Source: an uncultured bacterium
GTDB taxonomy: Bacteria; Myxococcota_A; UBA796; CAJQPC01
Direction of reading: 5' to 3'
Assembly (NCBI GenBank): GCA_905480105.1
Contig: CAJQPC010000056.1
Span: forward strand, 1 to 51,904
DNA: 51,904 nt
The notes under the pieces are model-generated. The model was not told the DNA's origin, ran no database searches, and was given only the letters and a program-made list of their open reading frames with translations. Position 1 is the first letter of the stretch; each line of letters opens with the position of its first letter. This document shows positions 41,522 to 49,169 of this stretch, in pieces. Position numbers and translations under genes: made by a program.

Positions 41522-44277
41522 CCAACACCCAGGCTCAGGGCTCCTTGCCGGATTCGAACCTTTGCGTAGTCAGCCCCATCTCCACTGGGGGGCACGCCCA
41601 ATCGTGCGTGCTGCAGGTGGAGTTGGTAGCCGCCGCTCACGGTCAGCGGCCCGGAGACAGAAAGGTCGAAGAACCCGCCCAGTTCGGTCAGCACGGGGCT
41701 CGGCGCAAAGGTCTCAGCCAGGTTGAAGCGGAATGCGAACGCCTCTTGGTCAAGCTGAGCACCTGCGCTCAGTCGAGCCCCAACGGAGCGCCGGTCATCT
41801 AAGTCCAGATTGTTCAGCTCTACGGAGTAGCGGAACACAGGTGTATCCACGCTGCCAACACCAATGCCGCCAAAGAAGTAGGCGGGTCCTTTCACGGTGC
41901 CGACGGTGAGTGCAGCGTGCGCAGGCAAGAAGGTGTCCCTGAACTGCATACTATCTACTTTCAGCGTGTAGGTTCCGGTATAGAGGCCCAGGTCGAAGCC
42001 GACCATGCCCTTGGGTCCCCCGTGTCCGTCGACCTGAAGCACAGCCCCGGGAATGGGCCGCTGACTAAAGGACACATCCGAGGGCACGCGTCCGTTTCCG
42101 TCGGTGTTGTCCCGCTCACTGGTGTAGGTGGTGTGCATGCCCCCCAACATCAACCGGGCATGACCACTGAAGGTGCCCGCCTCTTTGGGCTCCCGATCTT
42201 CCTTGCCGGGCTTGGGAACACGGCCCCCATCGTCGGCGGCAGCCTCGGACATGCCCGCCAGGGTAGGCAAAGCCGTAGAGCCCGTGGCGCCGTTAGCCGT
42301 CGCCGTGACCGTAAGAGGCCCGTCGGTCCCTGTTGGGAGCTGAACGGGCACGTTGTACGTCCCATCGCCATTGTTCTGGACGGCACCCACGCTGCCGATG
42401 CTTGCCTGCATCGCGGGGGCCTGGTCTACAACGGGCTTGCCCTGTGCATCCACCACCATGACCGTCACCAACACGGCGGCTCCAGGAGTGGTATACGTCG
42501 GCACTGAGCTGAGGGTGAGTGCAGCCGGGGGGCCTACATCCGCCCCGACGCGGCCTATCTTCAACGAGACCAGGTTCTGCTGCCAACGGGCCACCCGAGC
42601 GCGGTCTGCGGCGGAGCCGCCAGTCTCAACCCCTTGCACCTCGGCACCTGGGAGGTGGGTGGTCAGCAGGGTGCGACCGACCACACCGTTCAGATCTGCC
42701 TGGATCGATACGATGCCAGGGTTGGGGGCGCTCTTAACCTGAACCTTGGCCACTCCATACTTGTCCGTGGTCACCTCGGGCTGCATCGCAGCCGAGCCCA
42801 TCGGAGTGGACAGCTTGATCACCGCTTTGGGAACGGGCATGCCGGTGGCATCCAGCGCCAAAACGGTCAAGGTCACGGTTGAGTCGCCGTCGGCGGGAAT
42901 CACCGCCTTGTCCGTCCAGAGGACCAGATGACGAGCTGGAAGCCCGGTAGCCGAGAAGGTCGGGGCGGCTTGGACCAAGGCATGGTCGGCCTTGGAGCCC
43001 AGCCGGTACTTCTGCGTGTAGGTGCCATCGCCGTTGTCTCGGGTTCCCCCCAGGGTCGATGCGCCCTCCACGTCAAAGCGCACCTTCCGATTGGTCAGGG
43101 CAGCGCCATCAGCGGCCCTGAGGTGGGTGGTGACTGCAAAGTCACGGGCGTTCTCCTTGAGCGCAGGGGGATCTGAGCTCAGCGACACGGTGGGAACCGC
43201 GTCTATCGTCTGGATGGTGTGGCTATCCTGAAGGGTCTCTTGACCCTCTACTTCGACCTGGAGTTTGAACTTTCCGGGGCTGTTGTCGGTGCTCGCCTCG
43301 AAGCGATACCACCCCTGTCCCAGGCTCTCCCCGGACTTGCCGTTCAACTGGGGTGCGGCACCCTGCCAGGGCTGGCCGTTGCCCTCGAGGACCAGAACGT
43401 GGACCCGAAAGGCGTAGCCAGTGGGCATGGCCGCGGGCAGTGGTGCCATGGCCAAGACAGGTTTTGAGGCGAGTTCCAGGTCCACCCGGGTGTCGCTGCG
43501 GTTGCCCATCTCGTCGACGCTCTGGAGGGTCGCGAACTCTACCCGTGGGTCGAAGAGGGCCTTGACGGCCACGCCATCGGGGCCGGCGGTGGTCGGTCCA
43601 TATTGCTCGCCACCGATAACCAAGACGTTCTGGGAGCCCGCTGCCGCTCTGACCGTCTGAGTACGTTCGACCAAAACTGGGATTGCTCCATAGCCGACCA
43701 CACTGGATGGCGCGGTAAAGTCCGTCGCGGTGAACACCACGTGCTGAGGGTCTCGTAGGGCAGTAGAGGCGGTCCACTTGGCCGCCCATGTGCCGTCGTC
43801 ATTCTGGGTCACAGCCCCCACCGTGCCGGCCGAAGCGGAGACCATGACGCTGCGTGCGGAGAGGGGCAGTGGATGGGGACCGTTCGCAGTGATGGTCAGG
43901 TCCACGGTGCCTTTGGTGCCGCCGGTCCAGGTCTGGGGCTCAAAGCTGACGCTGAGTTCACCGGCCGCTGGGGGAACCAGTGGCACCTGTATGTCCTCGT
44001 CTACCTTGCCTCGGATCTGGACGCGCACCCTGACCTTTTCTTCAGCCAAGACAAGACTTGGGGTGTACTCAAAAATGACCATGTCGGGAGCGGGAATGGC
44101 CGCGTTGCCGACAACCCCTTGGCTTGGCCTTACCCGAATGCGATCCCCAGGCACCACCCCTGGGGCGTAGAGCTGAACCTGGACTGGGGTGTTTCCATCT
44201 GCCTCTACCGGGGGCATCGGCAGCACCGTCAACGAGGCAGCCAGAGACGAAGAAATTCCGAGTATGCTGAGCAACAT
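41509..44277 (-). CDS. Ig-like (Big_1/invasin-type) repeat protein with C-terminal beta-barrel
   Basis: A predicted outer-membrane protein of 922 residues from ATG 44277; TTG 44283 is the alternative. A hydrophobic leader (MLLSILGISSSLAAS) precedes about six Ig-like modules. Two have clear invasin-type starts: VIPADGDSTVTLTVLALDA and TPGAAVLVTVMVVDAQGKPV, each ending in a GTY- or YGVAKV-like strand. After an acidic linker (about 690-715, rich in Asp, Gly, Lys and Glu), the last 210 residues alternate like a small beta-barrel (LMLGGMHTTYTSE, AYFFGGIGVGSV, LSAGAQLDQEAFAFRF) and end in GVGYAF, with C-terminal Phe as for BAM substrates. The order resembles autotransporter adhesins. Function not proven. 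Confidence 0.7.
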   Translation of the reverse strand: MLLSILGISSSLAASLTVLPMPPVEADGNTPVQVQLYAPGVVPGDRIRVRPSQGVVGNAAIPAPDMVIFEYTPSLVLAEEKVRVRVQIRGKVDEDIQVPLVPPAAGELSVSFEPQTWTGGTKGTVDLTITANGPHPLPLSARSVMVSASAGTVGAVTQNDDGTWAAKWTASTALRDPQHVVFTATDFTAPSSVVGYGAIPVLVERTQTVRAAAGSQNVLVIGGEQYGPTTAGPDGVAVKALFDPRVEFATLQSVDEMGNRSDTRVDLELASKPVLAMAPLPAAMPTGYAFRVHVLVLEGNGQPWQGAAPQLNGKSGESLGQGWYRFEASTDNSPGKFKLQVEVEGQETLQDSHTIQTIDAVPTVSLSSDPPALKENARDFAVTTHLRAADGAALTNRKVRFDVEGASTLGGTRDNGDGTYTQKYRLGSKADHALVQAAPTFSATGLPARHLVLWTDKAVIPADGDSTVTLTVLALDATGMPVPKAVIKLSTPMGSAAMQPEVTTDKYGVAKVQVKSAPNPGIVSIQADLNGVVGRTLLTTHLPGAEVQGVETGGSAADRARVARWQQNLVSLKIGRVGADVGPPAALTLSSVPTYTTPGAAVLVTVMVVDAQGKPVVDQAPAMQASIGSVGAVQNNGDGTYNVPVQLPTGTDGPLTVTATANGATGSTALPTLAGMSEAAADDGGRVPKPGKEDREPKEAGTFSGHARLMLGGMHTTYTSERDNTDGNGRVPSDVSFSQRPIPGAVLQVDGHGGPKGMVGFDLGLYTGTYTLKVDSMQFRDTFLPAHAALTVGTVKGPAYFFGGIGVGSVDTPVFRYSVELNNLDLDDRRSVGARLSAGAQLDQEAFAFRFNLAETFAPSPVLTELGGFFDLSVSGPLTVSGGYQLHLQHARLGVPPSGDGADYAKVRIRQGALSLGVGYAF

Positions 44278-44461
44278 AGGCAAAAGCCTCCAAGGCGCGC
44301 AAGGGTACCTCTGAAGGGCCTGAAGATCCCGATGACAGGCCCACCTTTTCCGGCCCTTGACCTGAAAGAGGTGGGCTGGATGCGTTTAGTGGCACACCCG
44401 GGCCGGGTCCGAGCCTGCGGAAGGCAGCGCATAGGGTTAGTAAGCCACAACAAACGAGTAC

Positions 44462-45583
44462 ATGATGCCAACCTCTGTCGACACATCCGGCTGGAAGCTC
44501 CCCATCAACCTGGGGCTCAATGACGGTACTTTCTGCGCCCAAGGCGCCATCGATGTGCTCCAGACTCACGACAGCCGAACCGCTCTTCGAAATTACAGCG
44601 ACGGGGACAACAGCGAACTCCGCCGCATGATCGCGGAAGAGTGCGGTGTCACGCCACAGATGGTGTATCTGCGAAACGGATCTGGCCCCATCCTCAAGCA
44701 GGTCATCCCGCATCTGGTGCGCGACAACATCAAGGGCAGCGCGGTGCGCATGCTGAAGCACCTGACCAGCAAGAACGGCTACCCGGTCATCACGCCCAGC
44801 TTGACCTACTTTAAGGTGCCACTTGGCGCCATGAAGAAGGGCCTGCAGGTGCGTCTGGTGCCGCTCAAGGCCGAGAACAACTTTGATCTGGACCTGAACG
44901 ATCTGGAAGCGGCGATCAAACAGGGCGACGGGCTCGTTTATCTCGCCACACCGAACAATCCCACCGGCAATGTTCTGGTCACCCGCGACCAGATCGAAGG
45001 CCTGATCCAGAAGTACCCCAAGTCCACCTTTTGGCTGGACGAAGCCTACGTGCAATACGTGGACCCGGCCAAGCACCGATACCTGGCGGATCTGGTCGGT
45101 CAGTACCCCAATGTGGTGTGCACCCGGACTTTCTCCTTCGCCTACGGGATGGCCGCTGCTCGCATTGGGTACATCCTGGCCAATCAAGAGTTGGTGCAGA
45201 CCCTGGAGTCCGAGGTCACCAACTACCGAATTCCACTTCTCACCGAGCGCATGGGCGTGGCTACACTCAAGGACACCCAGCACCTGCCAGACCTTCGCGA
45301 GCGCTCCAAAGCTGCACGCGACTTGCTGACCCAGCGCATGGCAAAGTGGTCCGAGCGCCTAAAGGTTTACCCCTCCGAGGTGAACTTTCTACTGGTGCAG
45401 ACCCTGGACGGCCCAAAGGCCAAGGCCATCGCCATGGGACTGCTGGAACGGGGAGTCAAGATCAAGACCTTCGTACCCCTCCAGGAGTACACCTACGACG
45501 ACCTGTTCCGCGTGACCATCGGCGTAGAAGACGAGAACGTGTTCTTCGCAGACATGTTGGACGAGGTGATGGCGTTGGTCTGA
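44462..45583 (+). CDS. HisC-like fold-type I aminotransferase homologue lacking the PLP lysine
   Basis: A 373-residue class I/II aminotransferase homologue closest in outline to histidinol-phosphate aminotransferase. Cofactor-contact residues are in place: Asn165/Asn166 in ATPNNPTGN, Asp193 and Tyr196 in WLDEAYVQY, and Arg234 in AARIGY, with spacing like HisC (27, 3, and 8 residues before Arg). The residue that should be the Schiff-base Lys is Phe226: RTFSFAYG instead of RTFSKAYG, codon TTC at 45137. A reading error is unlikely because the frame continues well. The protein may bind PLP/PMP or a ligand without transamination, or do an unusual reaction. The start could also be ATG 44465. It ends at a strong terminator. 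Confidence 0.85.
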   Translation: MMPTSVDTSGWKLPINLGLNDGTFCAQGAIDVLQTHDSRTALRNYSDGDNSELRRMIAEECGVTPQMVYLRNGSGPILKQVIPHLVRDNIKGSAVRMLKHLTSKNGYPVITPSLTYFKVPLGAMKKGLQVRLVPLKAENNFDLDLNDLEAAIKQGDGLVYLATPNNPTGNVLVTRDQIEGLIQKYPKSTFWLDEAYVQYVDPAKHRYLADLVGQYPNVVCTRTFSFAYGMAAARIGYILANQELVQTLESEVTNYRIPLLTERMGVATLKDTQHLPDLRERSKAARDLLTQRMAKWSERLKVYPSEVNFLLVQTLDGPKAKAIAMGLLERGVKIKTFVPLQEYTYDDLFRVTIGVEDENVFFADMLDEVMALV

Positions 45584-45605
45584 GAGGCGACTAGCAGACC
45601 CAAGG

Positions 45606-45648
45606 CAAAACGGGCGCCTCCTTTGATGGAGAGCGCCCGTTCTATTTT
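45606..45648. terminator. Bidirectional Rho-independent terminator
   Basis: A 12-bp stem (45610-45621 with 45628-45640, one bulged A at 45632; ACGGGCGC pairs with GCGCCCGT, then CTCC with GGAG) and loop TTTGAT. TCTATTTT follows on the plus strand and AAAA precedes it, giving a T-run on the minus strand. It sits between the convergent aminotransferase and FKBP genes and should stop transcription from both. Confidence 0.9.
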
Positions 45649-45683
45649 CTGAGGCCATGAGCCGTGCCGGCCCGCCCGGCTGA

Positions 45684-46967
45684 CTACTCGGCAGCGGCCT
45701 TTTCGTCTTCGCCCAAGACCTTCAGCCCCTCGGCCATGGTGGGCCGCTCAACTGCAGTCTTGATCTCCAGGAGCTCAACCTCAAAGACCAACATGCCTTC
45801 GGGGCGGCCGGGCTTGCCGTCGTAGGCCAGTTCCTTGGGGATCCAGAACAGGGTCTTTTCGCCGGAAACCATGAGCTGCAAACCCTCGGTCCAGCCGGGG
45901 ATGACCTGGCCAAGACCGAAGGTCGCTGGGTCGCCGCGCTGCACGCTGCTGTCGAAAAGCTTCCCATCGGTGGTCCAACCACTGTAATGCACCATCACAC
46001 GGTCACTGGCTGTAGGGTGGGTCTCGCCGGTACCCGGTGTGAGCACCTGAAAAGCCAGCCCAGACTCGGTGGTCTTGGCGCTGGAAGGAGCCTTGGCCAC
46101 GGACTTGGGAGGCTTGGGTGCCGAGGTGACCTTGAGGAGTTCAAGCTGGAAGGTCTTGCCAGTTTCGGCGGGGTTTCCGCGGCCGTCGACGATCTTTTCA
46201 GCAGCGGCCCAGACCATGGTCGTTTCGCCTGGCTTCATGGTGGCCAGGGTTTCCGCCCAGACCTGCATCATGTCGCTCAAGCGACCGCTCATCGGCTTGC
46301 CGCGCATGGAGGTGGCAAACTCAAACTCCTGGGTGGCGGTGTCCCAGGCGGTCATGTGAAACTCAACCATGTCATCGCCGGTGGGCATGTCACCTTCACC
46401 AGCAGTGAGTTGGAGGACCTTCAGCCCCTTGGAGAGGGACTTGGCCTCGGCGGGTGCTGCGGCAACATGTTCAGGGGTCTCGGGAGGTCGGTTGCCTGCC
46501 TTGACGGAGATGAGGTCCACATCAAAGACGAGCATTCCGGCGGGCTTGCCGGGCGAGCCCTTGTAGGCGAGCTCCTCTGGGATCCAGAAACGTACCTTGT
46601 CGCCGACGGCCATGAGCTGCAGGCCCTCGGTCCAGCCGGCGATCACACCCTTGAGGGGAAAGCTGGCTGGCTTGTTGCGCTTGTAGGAGGAGTCGAAGTT
46701 TTCTCCGTCGGTGGTCCAGCCAATGTAGTGGACCTCCACGCTGTCCCATTGGGTGGGCTTCTCGCCGCCTGGGCCCTGGGTGAGGACCTTGTAGGCCAAG
46801 CCGGACTCTGTCTTCGTGGCGTCTGCTGGAGCGGCAGCCACGTCGGATGGCGCCTCCAAGGACGGGGGCGCTGCAGGCTCGTTGAGCTCCTTGACGTCGG
46901 GCTTGGGGTCGTCGGAGACCTCGCCAGTACAGGCAAGGGACAGCAAAATCGAGAGGGTATTAATCAT
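45684..46967 (-). CDS. Lipoprotein with three tandem FKBP-type PPIase domains
   Basis: A peptidyl-prolyl isomerase-like envelope protein of 427 residues. MINTLSILLSLAC carries Cys at 13 and no positive charge, and no earlier in-frame start exists. Three FKBP modules follow: the first (about 52-155) with VEVHYIGWTTDGENFDSS and VIAGWTEGLQLM; a degenerate second (about 172-285) with VEFHMTAWDTAT and MQVWAETLATMKPG; and a third (about 298-403) with VMVHYSGWTTDGKLFDSS and VIPGWTEGLQLM. Domains one and three keep active-site aromatics; both have FWIPxELAY. The middle one has lost most of them and may be structural. Role in folding of exported proteins is inferred. Confidence 0.88.
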   Translation of the reverse strand: MINTLSILLSLACTGEVSDDPKPDVKELNEPAAPPSLEAPSDVAAAPADATKTESGLAYKVLTQGPGGEKPTQWDSVEVHYIGWTTDGENFDSSYKRNKPASFPLKGVIAGWTEGLQLMAVGDKVRFWIPEELAYKGSPGKPAGMLVFDVDLISVKAGNRPPETPEHVAAAPAEAKSLSKGLKVLQLTAGEGDMPTGDDMVEFHMTAWDTATQEFEFATSMRGKPMSGRLSDMMQVWAETLATMKPGETTMVWAAAEKIVDGRGNPAETGKTFQLELLKVTSAPKPPKSVAKAPSSAKTTESGLAFQVLTPGTGETHPTASDRVMVHYSGWTTDGKLFDSSVQRGDPATFGLGQVIPGWTEGLQLMVSGEKTLFWIPKELAYDGKPGRPEGMLVFEVELLEIKTAVERPTMAEGLKVLGEDEKAAAE

Positions 46968-47020
46968 GGCCGCCGGATAACCCGCGTGCTGGCAAGCGTC
47001 TCCTCAGGCACACTGTGTGC

Positions 47021-47314
47021 ATGCCAACCCACCACTGCCATGGCTTGGATCGCAAGGTCGTCGTATCGCCGGAAGTGGACCTCTGGTCCGGATTGATGGC
47101 GGCCGGGGTACCCATTGCGAGCGCATGCCAAGGCGAAGGCATCTGCGGACGCTGTGCGATCCAGATCGTCGGAGAGCTCCAGCCGCCGAGCGCTCGCGAG
47201 TCCAGGACACTGACGCAGCAAGGGGTACAGCGCGGGCTTCGCCTAGCATGTTGTATCCGCACCGACTCCCCTTTGGAGCTTCATGCTCCCTACTGGGGTG
47301 TTCGAAAATCTTGA
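47021..47314 (+). CDS. Small [2Fe-2S] plant-type ferredoxin
   Basis: A 97-residue electron carrier from ATG 47021; GTG 47015 would add two. The beta-grasp ferredoxin order is clear: VVVSPEVDLWSGLMAAGVP, then ACQGEGICGRCAIQIVGE with Cys36, Cys42 and Cys45, and a distal Cys in RLACCIR (77 or 78). The first spacing, C-x5-C-x2-C, is that of adrenodoxin- or Fdx-type [2Fe-2S] domains. There is no adjacent reductase or oxygenase. It is divergent from the FKBP gene with a gap of about 50 bp. Confidence 0.85.
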   Translation: MPTHHCHGLDRKVVVSPEVDLWSGLMAAGVPIASACQGEGICGRCAIQIVGELQPPSARESRTLTQQGVQRGLRLACCIRTDSPLELHAPYWGVRKS

Positions 47315-47368
47315 ACAGTGTCCACATTCCGGCCGCGTAACAGAGGCCTTTAGGCTCCTGACGCAGCA

Positions 47369-47376
47369 GGGGGGGG
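47369..47376. repeat. G8 homopolymer
   Basis: Eight G in the non-coding gap after the ferredoxin, in the context AGCAGGGGGGGG, the same as at 20545-20556. Confidence 0.6.
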
Positions 47377-47436
47377 TGAGCGCTGAGCCCGGTCTCAAGG
47401 CCCGGGCGGGGAGGTGATGCGCGTCAAGCCGACTGT

Positions 47437-47452
47437 TGGCACGGCTTTTGCA
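47437..47452 (+). promoter_or_regulatory. Sigma-54 (RpoN) -24/-12 promoter
   Basis: TGGCACGGCTTTTGCA matches the sigma-54 consensus TGGCACG-N4-TTGCA at every fixed position with the required spacing. It should start transcription near 47464 and drive the secreted acidic protein at 47529. Confidence 0.88.
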
Positions 47453-47465
47453 TTAGAGGGACAAA

Positions 47466-47496
47466 ACCACGGGGCTACGGCCCGACCAGCCGTGGT
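47466..47496 (+). other. Leader stem-loop after the sigma-54 promoter
   Basis: ACCACGG (47466-47472) and CCGTGGT (47490-47496) form a perfect 7-bp stem with a 17-nt loop, beginning about where the transcript should start. It could stabilise the 5' end or control translation. No terminator T-run follows. Confidence 0.6.
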
Positions 47497-47528
47497 GCCC
47501 CTCCTTTATCTGACCTGGACGACTCCTC

Positions 47529-48128
47529 ATGAAGCGCATCTCAATCCTCGCAGTGCTCGGTGCACTCTTCTTCTCCCCCCTTGCCCTTGCGGCTGAGACA
47601 GAGACCGAGCCCGCCAGTGAGGAAGATGATGAGTTCGATTTTCTGAGCGAAGGCGACGCGGCCGCTGCTGAGAGGGCCAACAAGGCCATCGATGGGGATG
47701 ACTTTGACGCCTTCGAACTGGAGGATGAGGACGAGTTTGCTGCCTTTGGTGAAACCAAGGCGCCCCCAGTCAAGGCGCAAAAGGCGGTCCCCTTGGTCGG
47801 AGCAGCCCTCAGTGACCACTTCCCGCTATCCATCGTGCGGACCTTGCCCAATGCAGTGGTCGTGGAGCTACCGGTCGTGATTGGTACCCGCGCCGAAGTA
47901 AGCAGTGACTACTGGCTTGTGGGCGAGGTCTTCGTGGACGGCAAGAAGGTGGGCGAGTCCCGGCAGCTCGTGATGGCGTCCAGCCTCTCCGATGCATCTG
48001 TGACGACTTACCTGAAGGTCCTTGCGCCCGTGAGCGCTCAGCAAGGGCAGGTGGAAGTGCAGGTCAGCCAGATCGTCGACGGCAAGACCAACAAGCTCTT
48101 CGGTCGCAAGGCCCAGTTCCGCATCTAA
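47529..48128 (+). CDS. Secreted acidic protein of unknown function, sigma-54 dependent
   Basis: A 199-residue exported protein. A classical Sec signal (MKRISILAVLGALFFSPLALA, with Lys and Arg) is followed by an acidic, disordered-looking region (about 22-75, with EEDDEFDF and ELEDEDEFAAF) and a beta-rich C-terminal domain (PNAVVVELPVVIGT, YWLVGEVFVDGKKVGESRQL, GQVEVQVSQIVDGKTN). No named family recognised. Upstream lie a perfect sigma-54 promoter and a leader hairpin, so the gene is probably strongly conditional. It is monocistronic: the next genes run the other way. Its C-terminal half could be a carbohydrate- or protein-binding sandwich. Confidence 0.75.
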   Translation: MKRISILAVLGALFFSPLALAAETETEPASEEDDEFDFLSEGDAAAAERANKAIDGDDFDAFELEDEDEFAAFGETKAPPVKAQKAVPLVGAALSDHFPLSIVRTLPNAVVVELPVVIGTRAEVSSDYWLVGEVFVDGKKVGESRQLVMASSLSDASVTTYLKVLAPVSAQQGQVEVQVSQIVDGKTNKLFGRKAQFRI

Positions 48129-48179
48129 GACGGAGGCGGGTCGACACGCTGGGCCTTGGGCCCCCAGAGGAACAGCGCG

Positions 48180-49169
48180 TCACCCCAGGGTCTGCGGATC
48201 GTGACAGGCCCCCATGCGTCCATCTGCCCAGTCGACCAACTCGGGGTCTTCCGACGAGCAGCGTCCTTCTTGGGCCACGGGACATCGGGGATGAAAGTGG
48301 CACCCCGGAGGTGGGTCTAGCGGAGAGGGAACCTCGCCGGTGAGCACCACGCGGCTCCGGCTTCGCTCGGCGATGGGGTCGGGGAGGGGAACCGCCGAGA
48401 CCAAGGCCCTGGTGTAGGGGTGCTGCGGCGCGTCGCAAATCTGGTCGTAGGTCCCGATCTCGACGATGCGTCCCAGGTACATCACCGCGATTCGGTCACA
48501 GAGATGCCGGACAGCACTCAAGTCATGGGCAATGAAGAGATAGGAGAGCTGCTTCTCACGAGCCAGATCCTTGAGCAGGTTCAAAATCTGCGCCTGGATG
48601 CTCACGTCCAAGGCCGAGATGGGCTCGTCGCAGACAATGAGCTCTGGTTCACTGGCCAAGGCCCGGGCGATCCCGATGCGCTGCCGCTGGCCGCCACTGA
48701 ACTCATGGGGGTAGCGCCGCACAAAGCGTGGGTCCAAGCCGCACGTCCGCATCAACTCCTGCACACGAGCCTGTGTCGCCTGGCCGCTTTGGGTGAGCCG
48801 GTGGGTCAGCAAGGGTTCCGCAATGATGTCGCCGATGGTCATGCGAGGATTCAGGCTGGCGTAGGGGTCCTGGAAAATGATCTGCATCTTCTTACGCATC
48901 GCACGCAGCTCAGTCTTGCTTAGACCGCCCAGTTCCTGGCCCTTAAAGTGCACAGTCCCTTCCGTGGGGGGAATCAGGTGCAAGACCGAGCGGCCGGTGG
49001 TGCTCTTCCCGCAGCCCGACTCTCCCACCAAGCCCAGAATCTCACCCTTGTTCAGCTCGAAGCTGAGCCCGTCTACGGCTTTAACGGCGCCCTTCTGACG
49101 CCGGAAAAAGCCCGTGTCGTAGACCGGGAAATGAACCTTGAGGTTCTGGACCTTGAGCAGAGGGCTCAT
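48180..49169 (-). CDS. oppF: Oligopeptide/dipeptide ABC transporter ATP-binding protein (OppF-type)
   Basis: An ATPase subunit of a peptide importer at the cytoplasmic face. From ATG 49169 it has 329 residues. Walker A is GESGCGKSTTGRS, the signature is FSGGQRQRIGIARAL, and Walker B is LIVCDEPISALDVS. The C-terminal extension has QHPYTRALVSAVP and the cysteine-containing PGCHFHPRCPVAQEG typical of OppD/OppF. The upstream TTG/GTG-type extension lies in oppD and is rejected; ATG 49169 overlaps the oppD stop by 4 bp. Last gene of oppB-C-D-F. Confidence 0.95.
   Translation of the reverse strand: MSPLLKVQNLKVHFPVYDTGFFRRQKGAVKAVDGLSFELNKGEILGLVGESGCGKSTTGRSVLHLIPPTEGTVHFKGQELGGLSKTELRAMRKKMQIIFQDPYASLNPRMTIGDIIAEPLLTHRLTQSGQATQARVQELMRTCGLDPRFVRRYPHEFSGGQRQRIGIARALASEPELIVCDEPISALDVSIQAQILNLLKDLAREKQLSYLFIAHDLSAVRHLCDRIAVMYLGRIVEIGTYDQICDAPQHPYTRALVSAVPLPDPIAERSRSRVVLTGEVPSPLDPPPGCHFHPRCPVAQEGRCSSEDPELVDWADGRMGACHDPQTLG

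Noticed and set aside
41550..41560. GGATTCGAACC, the reverse complement of a tRNA T-loop sequence
   Set aside because: Flanking bases do not form a T-stem, no acceptor or anticodon arm is present, and the site lies in the coding end of the Ig-barrel gene.
44397..44409. ACCCGGGCCGGGT as a terminator or operator
   Set aside because: A GC-rich near-palindrome in a GC-rich gap, without T-run or second copy.
44393..44410. TGGCAC near 44392 as a second sigma-54 promoter
   Set aside because: No TTGC element follows at the required spacing.
44069..45283. A 404-codon minus-strand open frame opposite the aminotransferase homologue
   Set aside because: It crosses two well-supported genes and has no domain or ribosome binding site.
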